Assembly (NCBI GenBank): GCA_905183005.1
Contig: CAJJDO010000028.1
Span: 1-64,000, forward strand
DNA: 64,000 nucleotides
Direction: 5' to 3'
Origin: Paramecium pentaurelia
Taxonomy: Eukaryota; Ciliophora; Oligohymenophorea; Peniculida; Parameciidae
The position numbers and the translations under genes are program-made. The notes beneath the pieces were generated by a model, which worked only from the letters and a program-made list of their open reading frames with translations, did not search any database and was not told the DNA's origin. Shown here piece after piece: positions 13,016 to 25,943 of this stretch (positions within the stretch are counted from its first letter, which is position 1; every line of letters begins with the position of its first letter).

Positions 13016-13953
13016 ATGTAAATTATTAAGAGCAAAGCAGTGTAGTAATTAGTGCATCGTTCACAATACAACAAGATTGTGTGGCAATCTTCAAATCCAT
13101 ATAATAAGAGATGGCAATACAAATTTAAGAATGCTTATTATACATACCCAAGAGATATTAATTAAGAGCATACATATGTAAAAACACCAAAAGATAACTG
13201 GGAATCAGTACCACTTGGATGGGCATGGATTTAGGATTTATTGCATAGACATGTAAGATTTAAAAATTAAATTTAAGGTCCCAAATTTCTCATGTTTAAT
13301 TGAAAGAAGACATAGATTATTTGATAAATTCAATGTTTATTTCTTACCTGCATTCAGTCTCTTCTTTTATCAATTCTATCCTTTAGCATTTGGATTCAAA
13401 GTAATAAATTTCAATTAAAAATAGGTTTTAACAGTTTTACCATTAGCTATGTTATATGTGAGAGCAAGAGATAAATGTGGTGATCCTGATTTTAAGGAAA
13501 CTTATCTTAGAGATATGCTTTATAAGAATAATGAGATTAACGCTCTATTCAAAGATGAAACTCTTCATGTATTAGATTATGATTGTGAATATGATCGTGG
13601 ATATCCATGTCCTGAAAAGTTCCCAGAATTCAAAAATAAAGTATAGATTCAAAATTATCCCCTTAGTTTTGGTAATTCTTCAACACTGATACTTCTATGA
13701 CAACTGGATATTTCAAAATGGCTGATGTTGAAACAGGTGCAGTTATGAATTTGAAATTTAAGACTATGCCTGTTCCAGGAAAATATAGATATTAAATTGG
13801 AGAACCATTCTATTTCTATGATTTGAGAGGTATTCTTCAATAATATATATTTTTAAAGCTGAAATAACTCATAATGGCTAACACAAAGAGGTTGTTTTAG
13901 TTGATGAGAAAGTCGCTTTATAAAAAATAAGACCATTTTTATTAATTATTTGA
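13016..13953 (+). CDS. Unrecognised, probably mitochondrial membrane-associated protein
   Basis: Four introns (13253-13277, 13401-13424, 13641-13666, 13830-13858) give 277 residues. The N-terminus is basic and Ser/Gln-rich, like a mitochondrial presequence. Around residues 95-135 there is an aromatic, hydrophobic stretch (YFLPAFSLFFYQFYPLAFGF), followed by LPLAMLYVRARDKCGDPDFK and a soluble C-terminal part. I do not recognise the family; ciliate respiratory complexes contain many such lineage-specific subunits, which is only an inference. The second intron is 24 nt with no in-frame TGA. Confidence 0.65.
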
Positions 13954-13968
13954 AAAATAATATAATAA

Positions 13969-16129
13969 TCAATCTAGCATATTAAAATTATATTCAACTT
14001 AATTATTTTATTATAATTTACGATAAGTGTTAGCCATCCTTTATTTGATTTTTTCATTTATTAGTTTTTAACTCATTCCTTTTTCATTTGATTTAGATTC
14101 TGTTTCTTTTTTTAAAATTTACTATGGATTTAAGGATTTTTGCTCAGTCCATTCAATAACAAACTCATACCATATTTAATCTCCTATTACTTATCCAAAT
14201 AATGAATACATTACTAATTTCAACTCTTGAACATCTGATAAATGTCTTTTATTTTAATATAATTTTAATATTCTTTCCTATTCTTCCTTCTAAAGTTATT
14301 CAAGTTATTACTAAAATTAAACTAGTTTTAAATTATAATCTTTAATAATTAAATTTCCTTCACTAGGCATATTTTATAATTTAATTTGGGTATCTTCTTT
14401 ATCTTATAAATTAATAGATTCTAATTCCTAATTTTCCCATTTAATAACATGAGCAAAAGATGAAGGATTCAAAGGATCTATTCCTTAAACAAACACTGGT
14501 TTTTTAATAGAAACCTTACTTCTTTTAAGCATTGTCTTCACTTAGTTTTTCAATTAAGATACACTTACAGGTTATGTTGAAAATAAACATTATTATGATT
14601 AAGTACTTTTTAAATTAGTATGATTATGATTTAGTTTTTAAGATTGGGATCTAGCATCTTCTATTTCCATTTCTAATTATGCAGCTTTAAGAAGATATTG
14701 TCTTGATTAATCATCTAAATATCTTGGAAATTATTCAATTTTAGCATTTTCATTGATTTTTTTCATTTATTTAATTATTTGAATTAATCCTTCTGGCATC
14801 AATTATTCATTTGCCTCTTAAAGTTATTTTAAAAATATATCTTTTAATAACATCTTACATCTTCTCTTTTTTTATCTTAATTCATCTAACTCTTTCTAAA
14901 TTACTTCCTATTTATCTATATTTCTATGCATTTCATCTTTTATTTAGTTAATGAATTTTTAAATATTTCTAATTTCTTAATCTCTCTATTATATAATTTT
15001 TTCAATAATTTCCATCATATTCTTTTTTTTACCTTCTTAATCAGGAACATAACCTAATCTCACTTTTTCTTCTTTTCCATAATATTTTCTTCTTATTTCA
15101 CTTATTTCTTCTTCCTTTTTAGTTGTTTATTAAACTAATTAATTATTATCTAATCTCATTTAATATAGGGTTTATTTATTTTCTTTAATTTAAATTTAGA
15201 ACTATTAATATGATTCCATTAATTATTTTGCAGAAGATGATGATTATTATCCTGTCATTACTATATTCTCTTAGAATTACTTAGGAGGTCTATTACTATA
15301 ATATTTTGCCTTTGATAAGACTATATCATAATCAATATATTATGCAGGATTACTAAAATATTCAGTTAATCCCTTAAAATTATTTAGTGTTGAATTTTTG
15401 ATAGCTTATGATTAATCTCTTACAACTTAAGCTGTTTCTTAATCCATTTTTTAATGATTCCAATTAGATTTGGCTGTTCTATTAATTTATAAATCATCCA
15501 ACTTCTTAGTAACTTTTTATAATAACAATGAGTTTAAAATATGTTTATTCATTTCTATCCTAACTTAATCTAAAGTTTTTAAAACAGGATTATTAGATTC
15601 CTTATTTGATCTTAATAATTAAAATTTAACTTAAACATTTTAGTTCTATTCTTCATCTTATGATAAATTCTTTAATTATTATTTTTCTTGTGGTTTAAGA
15701 ATTGAATTTATAATTGCTTAATTAATTTAAGGTCCTCCATCATTGGCAAATTCATTCTCCATTAATTTATTGTCATTTTACTTAACTTATTCAAAAGCAA
15801 ATGTTTTTTTCTTTGAAATTACCTATTCATGCCATTAATCTAATTATTCAAGTAATTAATCTTATTCATCCTTACTCTATCTCCTCATTCGTTTAGAAGA
15901 GGGTTTATTAACAGATTCTGTTGCATCTCCTAAGTCTACAACATTCCTCATTTTTATGATTTTTCTATCTCATAAATATAGTTTTCCTAATACCTTTTGA
16001 AGTAGGATCAGCTTCTTCAAATTAATTAACAGATCTCTATCGAGGAATTTAGGTTGAGGGTTTCGAATCAAAGTTCGATGGAGAATGCACACTTGAACGA
16101 ATTAATACATTTTTTTTATGCGGTTTCAT
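13969..16129 (-). CDS. Coiled-coil protein, unrecognised
   Basis: One intron (15969-15993, unusual GAG acceptor) connects a short first exon starting MKPHKKNVLIRSS to the main exon, 711 residues in total. The protein is Gln/Lys/Glu-rich with probable coiled coil around residues 330-480 (EIIEKIIQQRDQEIRNIQKF; MHRNIDKQEVIQKELDELRQ). No enzyme motif is visible. If the first exon is wrong, the Met at 15951 is the alternative start and shortens the protein to 660 residues. A cytoskeletal or ciliary role would be typical but is unsupported. It converges with the preceding gene, 15 nt between the two stop codons. Confidence 0.7.
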
Positions 16130-16460
16130 AATTAATAAATATTATTAATAATTATCAAAATAATAAAGTAAAACATTAAATTATTGTTAATTCTTTATTA
16201 TTTATTTTCTTAATAAAAATAAACTAATTAAAACAATTAAATAAGTAATTCTATTTAATCCTATTATCTAATTAAATTACAAATCATTGCAACCATTTTA
16301 TATAGTTATTATTTAATCTATTTTCTAAACTATGGATTCCAAAACCATTAAAATAGTTTTTTAATTGAAATGTAATAAATAAAGAGTAATAGTCTATTGA
16401 AAATTAATATTGAAGTATTATGATCATAGCATTTATCGATTAATATCTTATTTAATTAAA
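16130..16460. other. Divergent intergenic region
   Basis: About 330 nt between the starts of the coiled-coil gene (-) and the first K+ channel (+). It is AT-rich without recognisable coding, RNA or repeat structure. It must hold the promoters of both genes. Confidence 0.6.
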
Positions 16461-18115
16461 ATGTCATTTGACATTCAAAAATAAAAAAAAACTCAAGACA
16501 ATAAAATAACAATGGTTAATGAAATGGTCTTTCTAAATATGACTATTTAATCACCTGTCAAAATAACACCATTATTAAAAAAATAAAAAACTAGAAAACA
16601 ATACAAAAGAGCTGCAACTATCATTGATGATGATGATTTTTATAAAGGACCATTTGAGGACAGTAGAGTAACAAGAATGATCTTTGAGAAATATAGAATA
16701 GTTGAATTAACTCGATTCTGGTTTATAATTGCATGTATGGTGCTAACGATTTTAGAAGTATAAATGTTTTGAATTAGTATGAATATAGTTTTTCAACATT
16801 CCTTACGAAGACAATGGAATTGGAATTGAATGTCCTTTTGTATCTAATATTCTATATGTCAATAATCATTATTTTGCTTACAATTATAGCTTACCTAATA
16901 GAACTTGAATATAGAAAATGTTCTAAAATTATTTCCAATAAAGCATCACTTATATAAACTAACTTAATATGGGGATTATTAAGTGAAATTATAATTATAA
17001 TTCCAACATCAAATCCTTTTACTAAAGGTTATTATGTTGATTTTGAATAGAGAGGAACTGCAGAAAGTAGATTTTATATGGTAAATGAAATTCTAACTTA
17101 TATCATGTTTTTCAGACTCTATTTACTTCTGAATATAGGGTTTAAATTTTAGACTTATTATTCAAATCGAATAGGAAGAGTATGGTATAAAATTGATAAT
17201 AATTTATATAGTCGTTTATATTAGACTCGTTTTGGAACTCATCTGATGTTGAAATTATGTATACGTTAATTCCCTTTTTATACTTTAACTTGGTTATTTA
17301 TTGTTGGGTTTATACAATACACTTATTAATTAGAGATATCAGAAAGACCACTCTTAAGAACATTTGATTCTTTAGATAATTATGGCTTAACCAAAAGTTT
17401 ATGGGTTACTATGATAACAGTAGCAACAGTAGGTTATGGAGATTTCTTTCCTTATACTGATTTAGGTAGAATAGCCATGACATTAGGATTATTTTATGGT
17501 GTTACCATAACATCATTATTTACAGCTATTCTATACAATATGTTATAAGCAACATCTGGAGAGTATCAATCTTGGGCTTTATTGGACAAAGCAACAATAA
17601 CAAAGAATATAAAAAAAGCAAGTTCAAGAATATTTTTTTATTTAAATGAGTTAAGAAAAGGAAAGAAATTATAAAAAGCTGAAGTGTTGAATAATAATTT
17701 AGAGGAAACATTATTTAATTTAGAAAGATTTCTATAAGATGTAGGAATGTTGAAAAGGTATTAAATTATTTAATCACTCAATAGAATGCATAGAGATATT
17801 GATGGAGAAGAATTCTAAGAAATGATTAAACGAAAATTTGGGGATGCTAATTGTAAATTCAAAGAGATTAAATAACAAATATATAAATTTAGTGAATAAT
17901 AAATTTTAATTCAGACTCACCTATCTAAACTATTATAAAATTCAATATTGGAAAAAGAATAGAATTAAATGCAATAGATATAATTTTCATCTATTTCTCA
18001 ATAGATTAGTAAGAAAAAAATAAGTACAGAAGAGAAACTTAGCAAAGATGATGAATTTTTCAATAATTTAGATGATTCACAAAGAGATTCATGTTTAATG
18101 AGTTTCCATGATTGA
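16461..18115 (+). CDS. SK-like potassium channel, tandem copy 1
   Basis: Introns 16758-16777 (20 nt), 17185-17211 and 17758-17784 give 526 residues. Six hydrophobic segments surround the pore sequence SLWVTMITVATVGYGDFFPY, an intact K+ selectivity filter (TVGYGD). The segment order and the sequence around S5 (YYSNRIGR) resemble small-conductance, Ca2+-activated K+ channels, which use calmodulin bound to the proximal C-terminus; the C-terminus here (KNIKKASSRIFFYLNELRKG) is helical and basic as expected. Likely in the plasma or ciliary membrane, shaping Ca2+-dependent repolarisation. Its paralogue lies 30 nt downstream. Confidence 0.85.
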
Positions 18116-18145
18116 TTCAAAAAAATTGATAGTTAATAATATATT

Positions 18146-19768
18146 ATGAAATCATCAAATTATGAAACAATAGAATTGTAAGGTAATCCTGCTTCGAGAG
18201 CCAATGAAGATGATGCATTTCAATAGCATGGAAGGCTATCATATTTGTTTTAAACATCTCAAACATTGAAAATAAGTTAAAGAAAAAAGTCAACAATTAT
18301 TGGAAGTTCAAAAAAGAATGCTTTTGAAGATAGTAGGATTACAAGACTTTATTTTGAAAGATATAGAGTGTTAGAATTAGGCAGAATGTGGACAATTTGT
18401 GCAAGTATTGTTCTAATGGTTCTTGAAGTTAATTATTTATAAATAATATAGTATGAGGTTTCATTTGCGAATTAGTTAACGGAAACATACCAAGAAGAAA
18501 TTAAAACTCTATTATATTTGATTCTAATTCTAACTATTGTTTCAAGTATATTGTTTATATTATTTAGTTTTAATGACATTGATGGCATATTTAGCAGAAC
18601 TCGAATTTAGGAAACGATCTCTTACAGTACCCAAAGCCTCTACTATTTTTCAAACAAATCTCATTTTTCTTTTGCTAATAGAAACTACTATGTTACTACC
18701 TTGTCCTACTCCTTATACAATTGGATATAAAGTTTCATTCTCACAACGATATTCTGATTAACCAAGATTCTATTTCGTTAATGAGATATTAACCTTCGTA
18801 ATGCTTTTTCGATCATTATTAATATTGAACATAGCATTTAAGTTCTAGTCGTTTTATTCGAATAGAGTAAACAGATTATGGTATTTTATCATTTTTTAAT
18901 TTAGTGGTATATACTCAGTTGAATTCGGTCCTCATTTCATATTTAAAGTTGCAATTAGATAGAATCCATATTCTACACTTTGTGGACTTTTTTGCATGGG
19001 AATTTTCTTGTTTTCGTACTAATTAGAAATTTCAGAAAGGTCATTATTAAGAACGACAACAGAAATTGATCATTATAATTTAAAAAATTCCCTATGGGTC
19101 TGCATGATTACAATATTTACAGTAGGTTATGGAGATCTATATCCAACAACTGAACTTGGAAGACTTTCTATGACATTAGGTTTATTTTATGGAGTCGCTT
19201 TGACATCACTTTTTACAGCTATTTTGTATGCTGATTTACAACCATTCGTTTCAGAATTAAGATCTATTACATTATTAGATAAAGCTAGTATAAAAATTGA
19301 AATTCGATAAGTTGCTGAAAAAATTCTCTTAAATTTTTATAAATTAAATTCTTATTTACATAGATATCAAATAAAAAATAGTATTAATGATCCTGCCACT
19401 TTGAATAGAGTTAATTAGATATAAGCTTTTTTGTAAGAAGGATAACAACTTAAAAGGTATTGATATTTAATAATTATAGAAATTATCGATCAATTGATAC
19501 TGAAGATTTTATAGCTATGGCTGATAGATATTTCAAAGACATGAACCATAGAATAAAAGAATTTAGAGATATGCTTTAATAAATGAAATGTTAATAGTAT
19601 TCTATCATTGAAAGAGATACTCCAAAAATGAGATCCACATAAAAGCAATGTCATACAATTACTGCTGCTAGTTATGATGTTAAAAGCAAAGATGATTAAT
19701 ATTTTGAATAGTTAATTGATTCTCAATGTGAGCATTCAGAGCTTATGCAGTTTAATGATGATGAGTGA
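18146..19768 (+). CDS. SK-like potassium channel, tandem copy 2
   Basis: Introns 18428-18451, 18546-18567, 18881-18904 and 19457-19479 give 509 residues (the first is frame-neutral; if retained, 517). The pore reads SLWVCMITIFTVGYGDLYP, with an intact filter, followed by LGRLSMTLGLFYGVALTSLF, nearly the same as copy 1. Three of its introns sit at the same places as introns of copy 1, so the pair arose by tandem duplication. The tails differ: this one ends in an acidic region (MQFNDDE). The 30-nt gap from copy 1 is very short even for Paramecium. Confidence 0.85.
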
Positions 19769-20133
19769 TATTTTTATATATTATATTATATACTGAACTA
19801 ATAAAGTTCTATCCAGAGATAGAAATTAATTCTTTTGACAATATCATATAGTGATCATGAGATTAAAATAGTATTTCAATTATGATTTATTATATTATCT
19901 AATAAATTTAAAATTGTTGTCAATAAAATGATCTTTTTGATAATTTTAATCAATATTTGATTAATTAATTCGGAATATAATAATCAAATTTAACCTCAGA
20001 AATCATGTTTACTTAATTATGTATAACTTTCTATAAGTACAATCTATAATTAGAGATGTAATTAAATTGTTGTATCACTATAATTCAAGATTATTGATAT
20101 CATTATAAATAAAAATAATAAATTTTAGGTTTA
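19769..20133. other. Intergenic spacer
   Basis: 365 nt of AT-rich sequence upstream of the second large PAS/Tmc-like gene. I see no reading frame or RNA structure to report. Confidence 0.6.
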
Positions 20134-23100
20134 ATGAAATATTTCTCTAGGCTTATTTACTTCTTTATTTCGATAGGGTCTAGCACTGAAAGGAGAAAAT
20201 CATAAGTGGATTATGGTAATATGGGGGTGATTGTCTACTATTTTATATAATTGCTTGGTTAACTTTTTAGTTAATTTGAAAGCAAATCCATAGTATTTTT
20301 TGAGAATGATTATTTGGCTAAAATAGGATAATATTCCTCAATCCCATTTACCATGATAGTCATTCATTATGACCCAATTACAAAAATTATGTATTATTGT
20401 ATTTTTGGCACAATGTGTTCCATTTATGCAATAATAATTTTGTAAATTACATTCAAAGTATTATCATCATTGTATTCTAGCAACTATCAACAAATAGTTT
20501 TGTTAATAGATTTATAAGGTTTTATTTTAAGAACTTTTAATGGTACTTCTTAACACCATTTCATGAATGCATGATTGGAGTATTGACTTGTGGTCGTTTA
20601 GCATATTTGGCCTAACATAGTGATCTAGATCCTCAACAATGTTTTTAATTGATTTCACCTCACTTTTTAGTTATAAGCATAATAGGCTAAGTACTAGTTA
20701 TCCTTTCAGGTTTTTTATCTTTATACTGTTTTAGAAATTATGAATTTGTCTAAGGAGATATAATGAGAAAATTTAGTTACTTTAATTTGTTAACTATCAT
20801 ATTACATATGGCATTATAAATGTCATCATTTTGGAAAGAAATGTATAGTCATTACAATTATCTTACTCATTCAATTTTCAATCTAATAATAATTATTATA
20901 GCTTTAGATATATATTTGAATATTCCTTTTGGTTTTTAAAAAGAAACAATTTTCTTTAGCAAATGTTTATGGTGTTCATGGTTTTTTGAAATTTTAGTTG
21001 CAATTTGGATATTTTCTGATTTAAATGATGGTCATATCTTTTTAAGTTTCTGTATATGTGTTCCTGTAATTTATATAGATATATATTATAGTTAATATTT
21101 GGTATCAATTAAGTACTTTATGACATTTATATTGATAAAGAATGTTAATTATTTTTAAAGTCTAAATCAAATAAAATAAGTGAGCATCCATTAGAATTTA
21201 TTTGTTAATTATGTCATTTAGAGAATATAAATTAAAGTGATTACTACTTATTATTAAAATATTTAGGGATTCATTGTTAAAATTGTAATGATTTAACATG
21301 TCCTTGTAAATAAAAGTTAAATAAATTTATTTCTGGCTAAAACTAACTTAATACATAACAAATATATATTTGGGTGTAACATTAATTTTAAAAAATGATA
21401 AAATAAATTATGCAAAATTAAGATTAATTTTAATACTTTGAACAAATTACAATTAAATTTGTAACTTTCTTATAAAGATACAGAGAAAATTCTGTTTTAT
21501 CATATAAAACTATTTAAGATGTTGTTTTTACATTTTAAAAAGTTAAACCAGATAGTATGCCAAAGTTCTTTTTGAATTTAATAAATTAAATATAACATTT
21601 AAATAAAATTGAAATTGAAAATAATAATAGAGTTGGTATATAAATAGGATCTTTAGAATTTCGTACTTTATAAGATTTTAATTTATTTTATAATTTTGAA
21701 GATTAAATTGTTAAATTAATTGTGGATTTACTCCTTTGTTTGAAATCATTATGGTTATAAAAAATGAATTAATATGTTTCTTATGAGAATATGATTTAAT
21801 TTTCATAAGAAATAAAAGGAAAAACAGAATTAGTGAAGAGAGAGTTTATGAATTTTTAAAATTAGAGGGAACTTCCTGCCTTAGATACTATATTGATACT
21901 AAGAATAAAATTAGTAATTTCATTAGTTTGTATGGAAGATATTAATAGTTGTATAAAGATAGCTCAATAAATAGAATGTCATGTGAAGGAATAAACAAAT
22001 TCTAAAAGTTAATAATTCAATAATTTATAATTTTTAAATGGTTAAGCTTTATCAATAATATCTAGTGTTTAATCTTAAACTCTAGGATATATTACATAAA
22101 AGATTAATGATTAATTTTGTGAATTTTTTGGATATTAAAATCCAAATATTCCATTAACTAAAATAGAATAATTATTACCTATTAAACTTGGTTAAATACA
22201 TAATGGTTTGATTGAATCTTATTTATAATAAGGAAAGACAAATAGATTGTATGCAAATTCAGAATAATTTATATTGAACTCAGAAAATTTGATTGAAAAA
22301 GTTAATATATGTCTTACTGCCTTATTCCCATATTCAAATAATTAATATTAATTTTGGATTATAGGACATTTATTGAAAATGTTGAAATATGAAAAAAGAG
22401 AAATTGATTTAAATAAAAGAGGATATATTTTGGTTGATTCTGATTTTTTAATTTTTGGAATAACTAGAAATATTTATGAGAGAATCAATTATAAATATTT
22501 TTATAAAAATGATAAAAATGAAGATTTATTATTACCAGATGAAATATATGAATTAGTTGCAATTTAAGAATTAATTCCATCTTTATCTTAAATTTTTGAA
22601 GAATATTATAGATTATTAACTATCAAAAATAAAAAAAGAATGTTTAAATAAGATATTATATGTTAAAGAGAAATAGGTGTACTATAAGTTCTTACTTAAA
22701 AAAGAACTCAATATAGAACATCTTAATCATTATCAACCAAAAAATATACAAATAAATAAATGATTAATACTTTAAAGGATATTAATACTAGTATATCAAA
22801 TAAAAAACCTTAATATTCTAAATTATATCCTATTGAATTTAGTGTAGTTTAAAAAGTTTTGTCTTATATAGAAAAAGACACAACCTGTGAATTTCTATAT
22901 TTTGTAATAGAAATTGATTTTTTGGATGATCCAAAAATAAATTAATCTCCATCTTAATAAGTAGCTTAAACTCCAGCTCTTTCTGATATATTAAAAAGAT
23001 AATAAGCAATCTTAGAATAGATTAGACCTTATTAAAGTAATATTATACTATCATGTGATGGCGAAGAAGTTAATGAATAAGTAGAATTAGTAGCTGAATT

Positions 23101-25126
23101 AACAAATACAGCTACAAAACTTAGTTCAAATGAAATTAATGAATAATTAGAGAAAATTATTGTTTATATGAATGACACAATTATACCAAAAACAATTAAA
23201 GATTTAATTGCTCATTTTCTCATGTAAATTGTTGTATTAATAATAATTATCATATTAATATCTAATCTATTTTAACATAAAAAGAATTTATAATCAGATT
23301 GCATATTATAAATTACAGCTGATTTAAACTTTTTAGATGCATATAGTTAAACCATGTCAGGATCTAGACATGTAATTTATTATAGAGATTTTTATCCAAT
23401 TTAAAATGATACAATAATTCCATTTAATAATGATTCAATTAATGTTAGTAGATATGATAAGATATATATGGCTTGGCAACATATTGCAAAAGGTAGTGTT
23501 AGACTTAATGACATGTATTAAAATTATTCTAAAATTGCTATGAAAAGTGATATTAAAAATATTACTATTTATTTTATTAATTTTGATTTGAAGACTAAGA
23601 TATCACAAACTCTTTAAGATTATTCTACTTATTATCAAATTATGCATTAAACATTTTTTATGTCATACAAATCATTTGCATCATCACCTTAAACATATTT
23701 ATCAGGTAGAAATGATTCATATATGACTTAAATTGCAAGATCATAAGTTTATTATAACTTTTTTGATGTAAGTGAGAGTGCTAATATAACTCTTTGGGAT
23801 TGTTATACATATAATACTGAAATGAATGATTATTTTGATTAGATAGTCAATTATTATTTTATTGGATTGTATTTATCAATTTTATTATAATTGACAGCTT
23901 TGATTATTAATTACCTTAAAGTTGTTCATACAATTAAACAATATTTAAAATTATTTAAAATGTGTGATAAAGAAGATTGTATTTAAATTATACATTAATT
24001 TGATTAATTGATAAGTATTGTATCATATAATAGAATATTCTTAAAACAAAAAGATTTTAAAATAATAATGACACTACCTTAATTCATATTAGATGATGTT
24101 AGAAAAAGTTCAAATAGAGCAACAGTAGTATTTGTTAAAAAAAAAAGAATAAATAATAAAAATATTAAAATAAATTATAAATATTCAAGTTATTGTTCAA
24201 TATTGTTTATTGTTTTAGCAACTCTGATAATACTTGCTTATGTATTTGCTTTCCATTTATATTATCTTCGAATAACTAATTCTATAGGACCTATAAGTAA
24301 TAGGGCTATCTTAGCTTAAGAACATAGATTAAATTTTATTGTAGCCTTAAATCGTTTTGATTTATTCTTAATAAAATAATATTTTGAAACTTATGCATTA
24401 ATTAACAGAACTAATCCAAGACATCAACTCATGACAAGAAATATATAAACTGATACTTTAATATTGAATTTATTATCAATGGATGAAGAATTAATTTATT
24501 AAGATATCTCTAGAATAAAATCAGTAGATTTTACTAGTTTAATTCTTAATTATGAAGATTCTATTTCAGGACTTAATGATGAATAATAACATTAACTTTT
24601 AGGATAAGATGTTTGTATTTTAACAGGTTGTGATATGCAAACTTAATTATTGTATGATAGACTATATTAAAAAGAATTGATACCACTTTTTTAAACAGGA
24701 GTGCTCAATCTGCAATCCAAAGTATTATCTTTTGTAGAAGGAGCCTCTTAATTAATTTTTTAAAATTAATCTCATTTAGAAAGAGCTCATGCTTTAGAGT
24801 CAATACTTGATGATAGTGAATATCTCATTTATATGTTATGGGGAATTGATGTTATTTAATTTTAAATAAGCTAATTTAGTCAACACTTTTTAGACATCTC
24901 CTCATCAACAATAGATACATTAACTAAAGATAACTAAAATTTTATTATATTAATTGGACTATTAATGTTTATTGTTATTTTAGCATTTTAAATAATGTTT
25001 GGATATTACTAATTTAAACGATATATACTCTCTAAGGCAATTATTAAATCTATACCACTTCCCATCTTATTTCAAAGAAATATTCCTAAACATTTAGAAA
25101 GTTTTCGAAGAAAATATGAAAAATGA
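20134..25126 (+). CDS. Large multi-pass PAS/Tmc-like membrane protein (paralogue 2)
   Basis: Introns 20458-20480 and 21066-21091 leave 1647 residues, three fewer than the paralogue at 66-5067. The shared layout includes N-terminal helices, the Cys cluster near residue 360 (IHCQNCNDLTCPCKQ), a PAS-like segment (LLPIKLGQIHNGLIESYL) and matching C-terminal motifs (CILTGCDMQTQLL here, CVLTGCDMYSELL in paralogue 1; YLIYMLWGIDVIQFQ here). It ends RRKYEK then TGA. Both introns are at identical positions and phases. The family is ciliate TmcB/PAS-like by motif memory only. About 15 kb of unrelated genes separate the two copies. Confidence 0.85.
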
Positions 25127-25503
25127 TTTTTTAATTTCTATATATGATTTAATTTAAATTGATTTTATAATCATAAATTCAATATAATAATTTATCTTAT
25201 ATTCCTTTATCTTTTATATCTTAATAGTGTTCTATAAAACACTTTACAAATTTAATATTCTAATTATTGTATTGTGAAAAAATAATAATTAATATGGTAG
25301 TCCTATATTAAATTTTCACTCTTATTTTTAATAGGTTTCATTAAATTTGAAAAATTTCATTTAAATTTAATTTTGGAAAGAGATATCAAAATATAGATTA
25401 TTACAAATAATGATTTTGAAAAAGTATCCTTATGCTATAGATTAAAGAATTATAAATGAATATAAATTTAGAAATTATATATATAATTTTAAAATAAATA
25501 AAA
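25127..25503. other. Intergenic spacer
   Basis: 377 nt, strongly AT-rich, between the large membrane protein and a small gene on the same strand. Nothing further recognised. Confidence 0.6.
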
Positions 25504-25816
25504 ATGGCCATGGACAACAGTAAGTTTGAGCAAATGAGCAAACATTTTCCAAAGTCATTAAAGTTTTCATTAAATCCAGTTTATTATGGAGCCAGAGTTG
25601 GAATTCAAGCATACTTAGGATTGTTAGTAGGTGGAACATTGGTAATCTACCTTAATACATTTAATGGAATAACATTCCCATACTTATATAAGAGAGTAAA
25701 AATTAGATTAAAATATATAATAGTAAAAAGTTGAATATCAAGCAGTACCAGATTTCTATTCAAAATAAGTATTGCTTTATTAAAGAACAGTGCCAAATAC
25801 AGTGACACAATTGTGA
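25504..25816 (+). CDS. Small single-pass membrane protein, unrecognised
   Basis: Two exons (intron 25696-25723) encode 94 residues. The N-terminus is polar and basic, followed by one transmembrane helix (GIQAYLGLLVGGTLVIYLNT) and a soluble C-terminus ending PDFYSKQVLLYQRTVPNTVT. Codon use is good and GC content is above that of its flanks, so it is a real, probably well expressed gene. Size and topology suit a small subunit of a mitochondrial inner-membrane complex, but I recognise no family. Confidence 0.65.
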
Positions 25817-25943
25817 GTTTATAATAATGAACAATATTAATAATAATAGTGATACCTAATATTCAATTTCCTGATTCATAATGGATTAACCCAAATCATA
25901 AGAAGAAATAATTTTATTTAAAAGATTATGGTATAAATCATAC

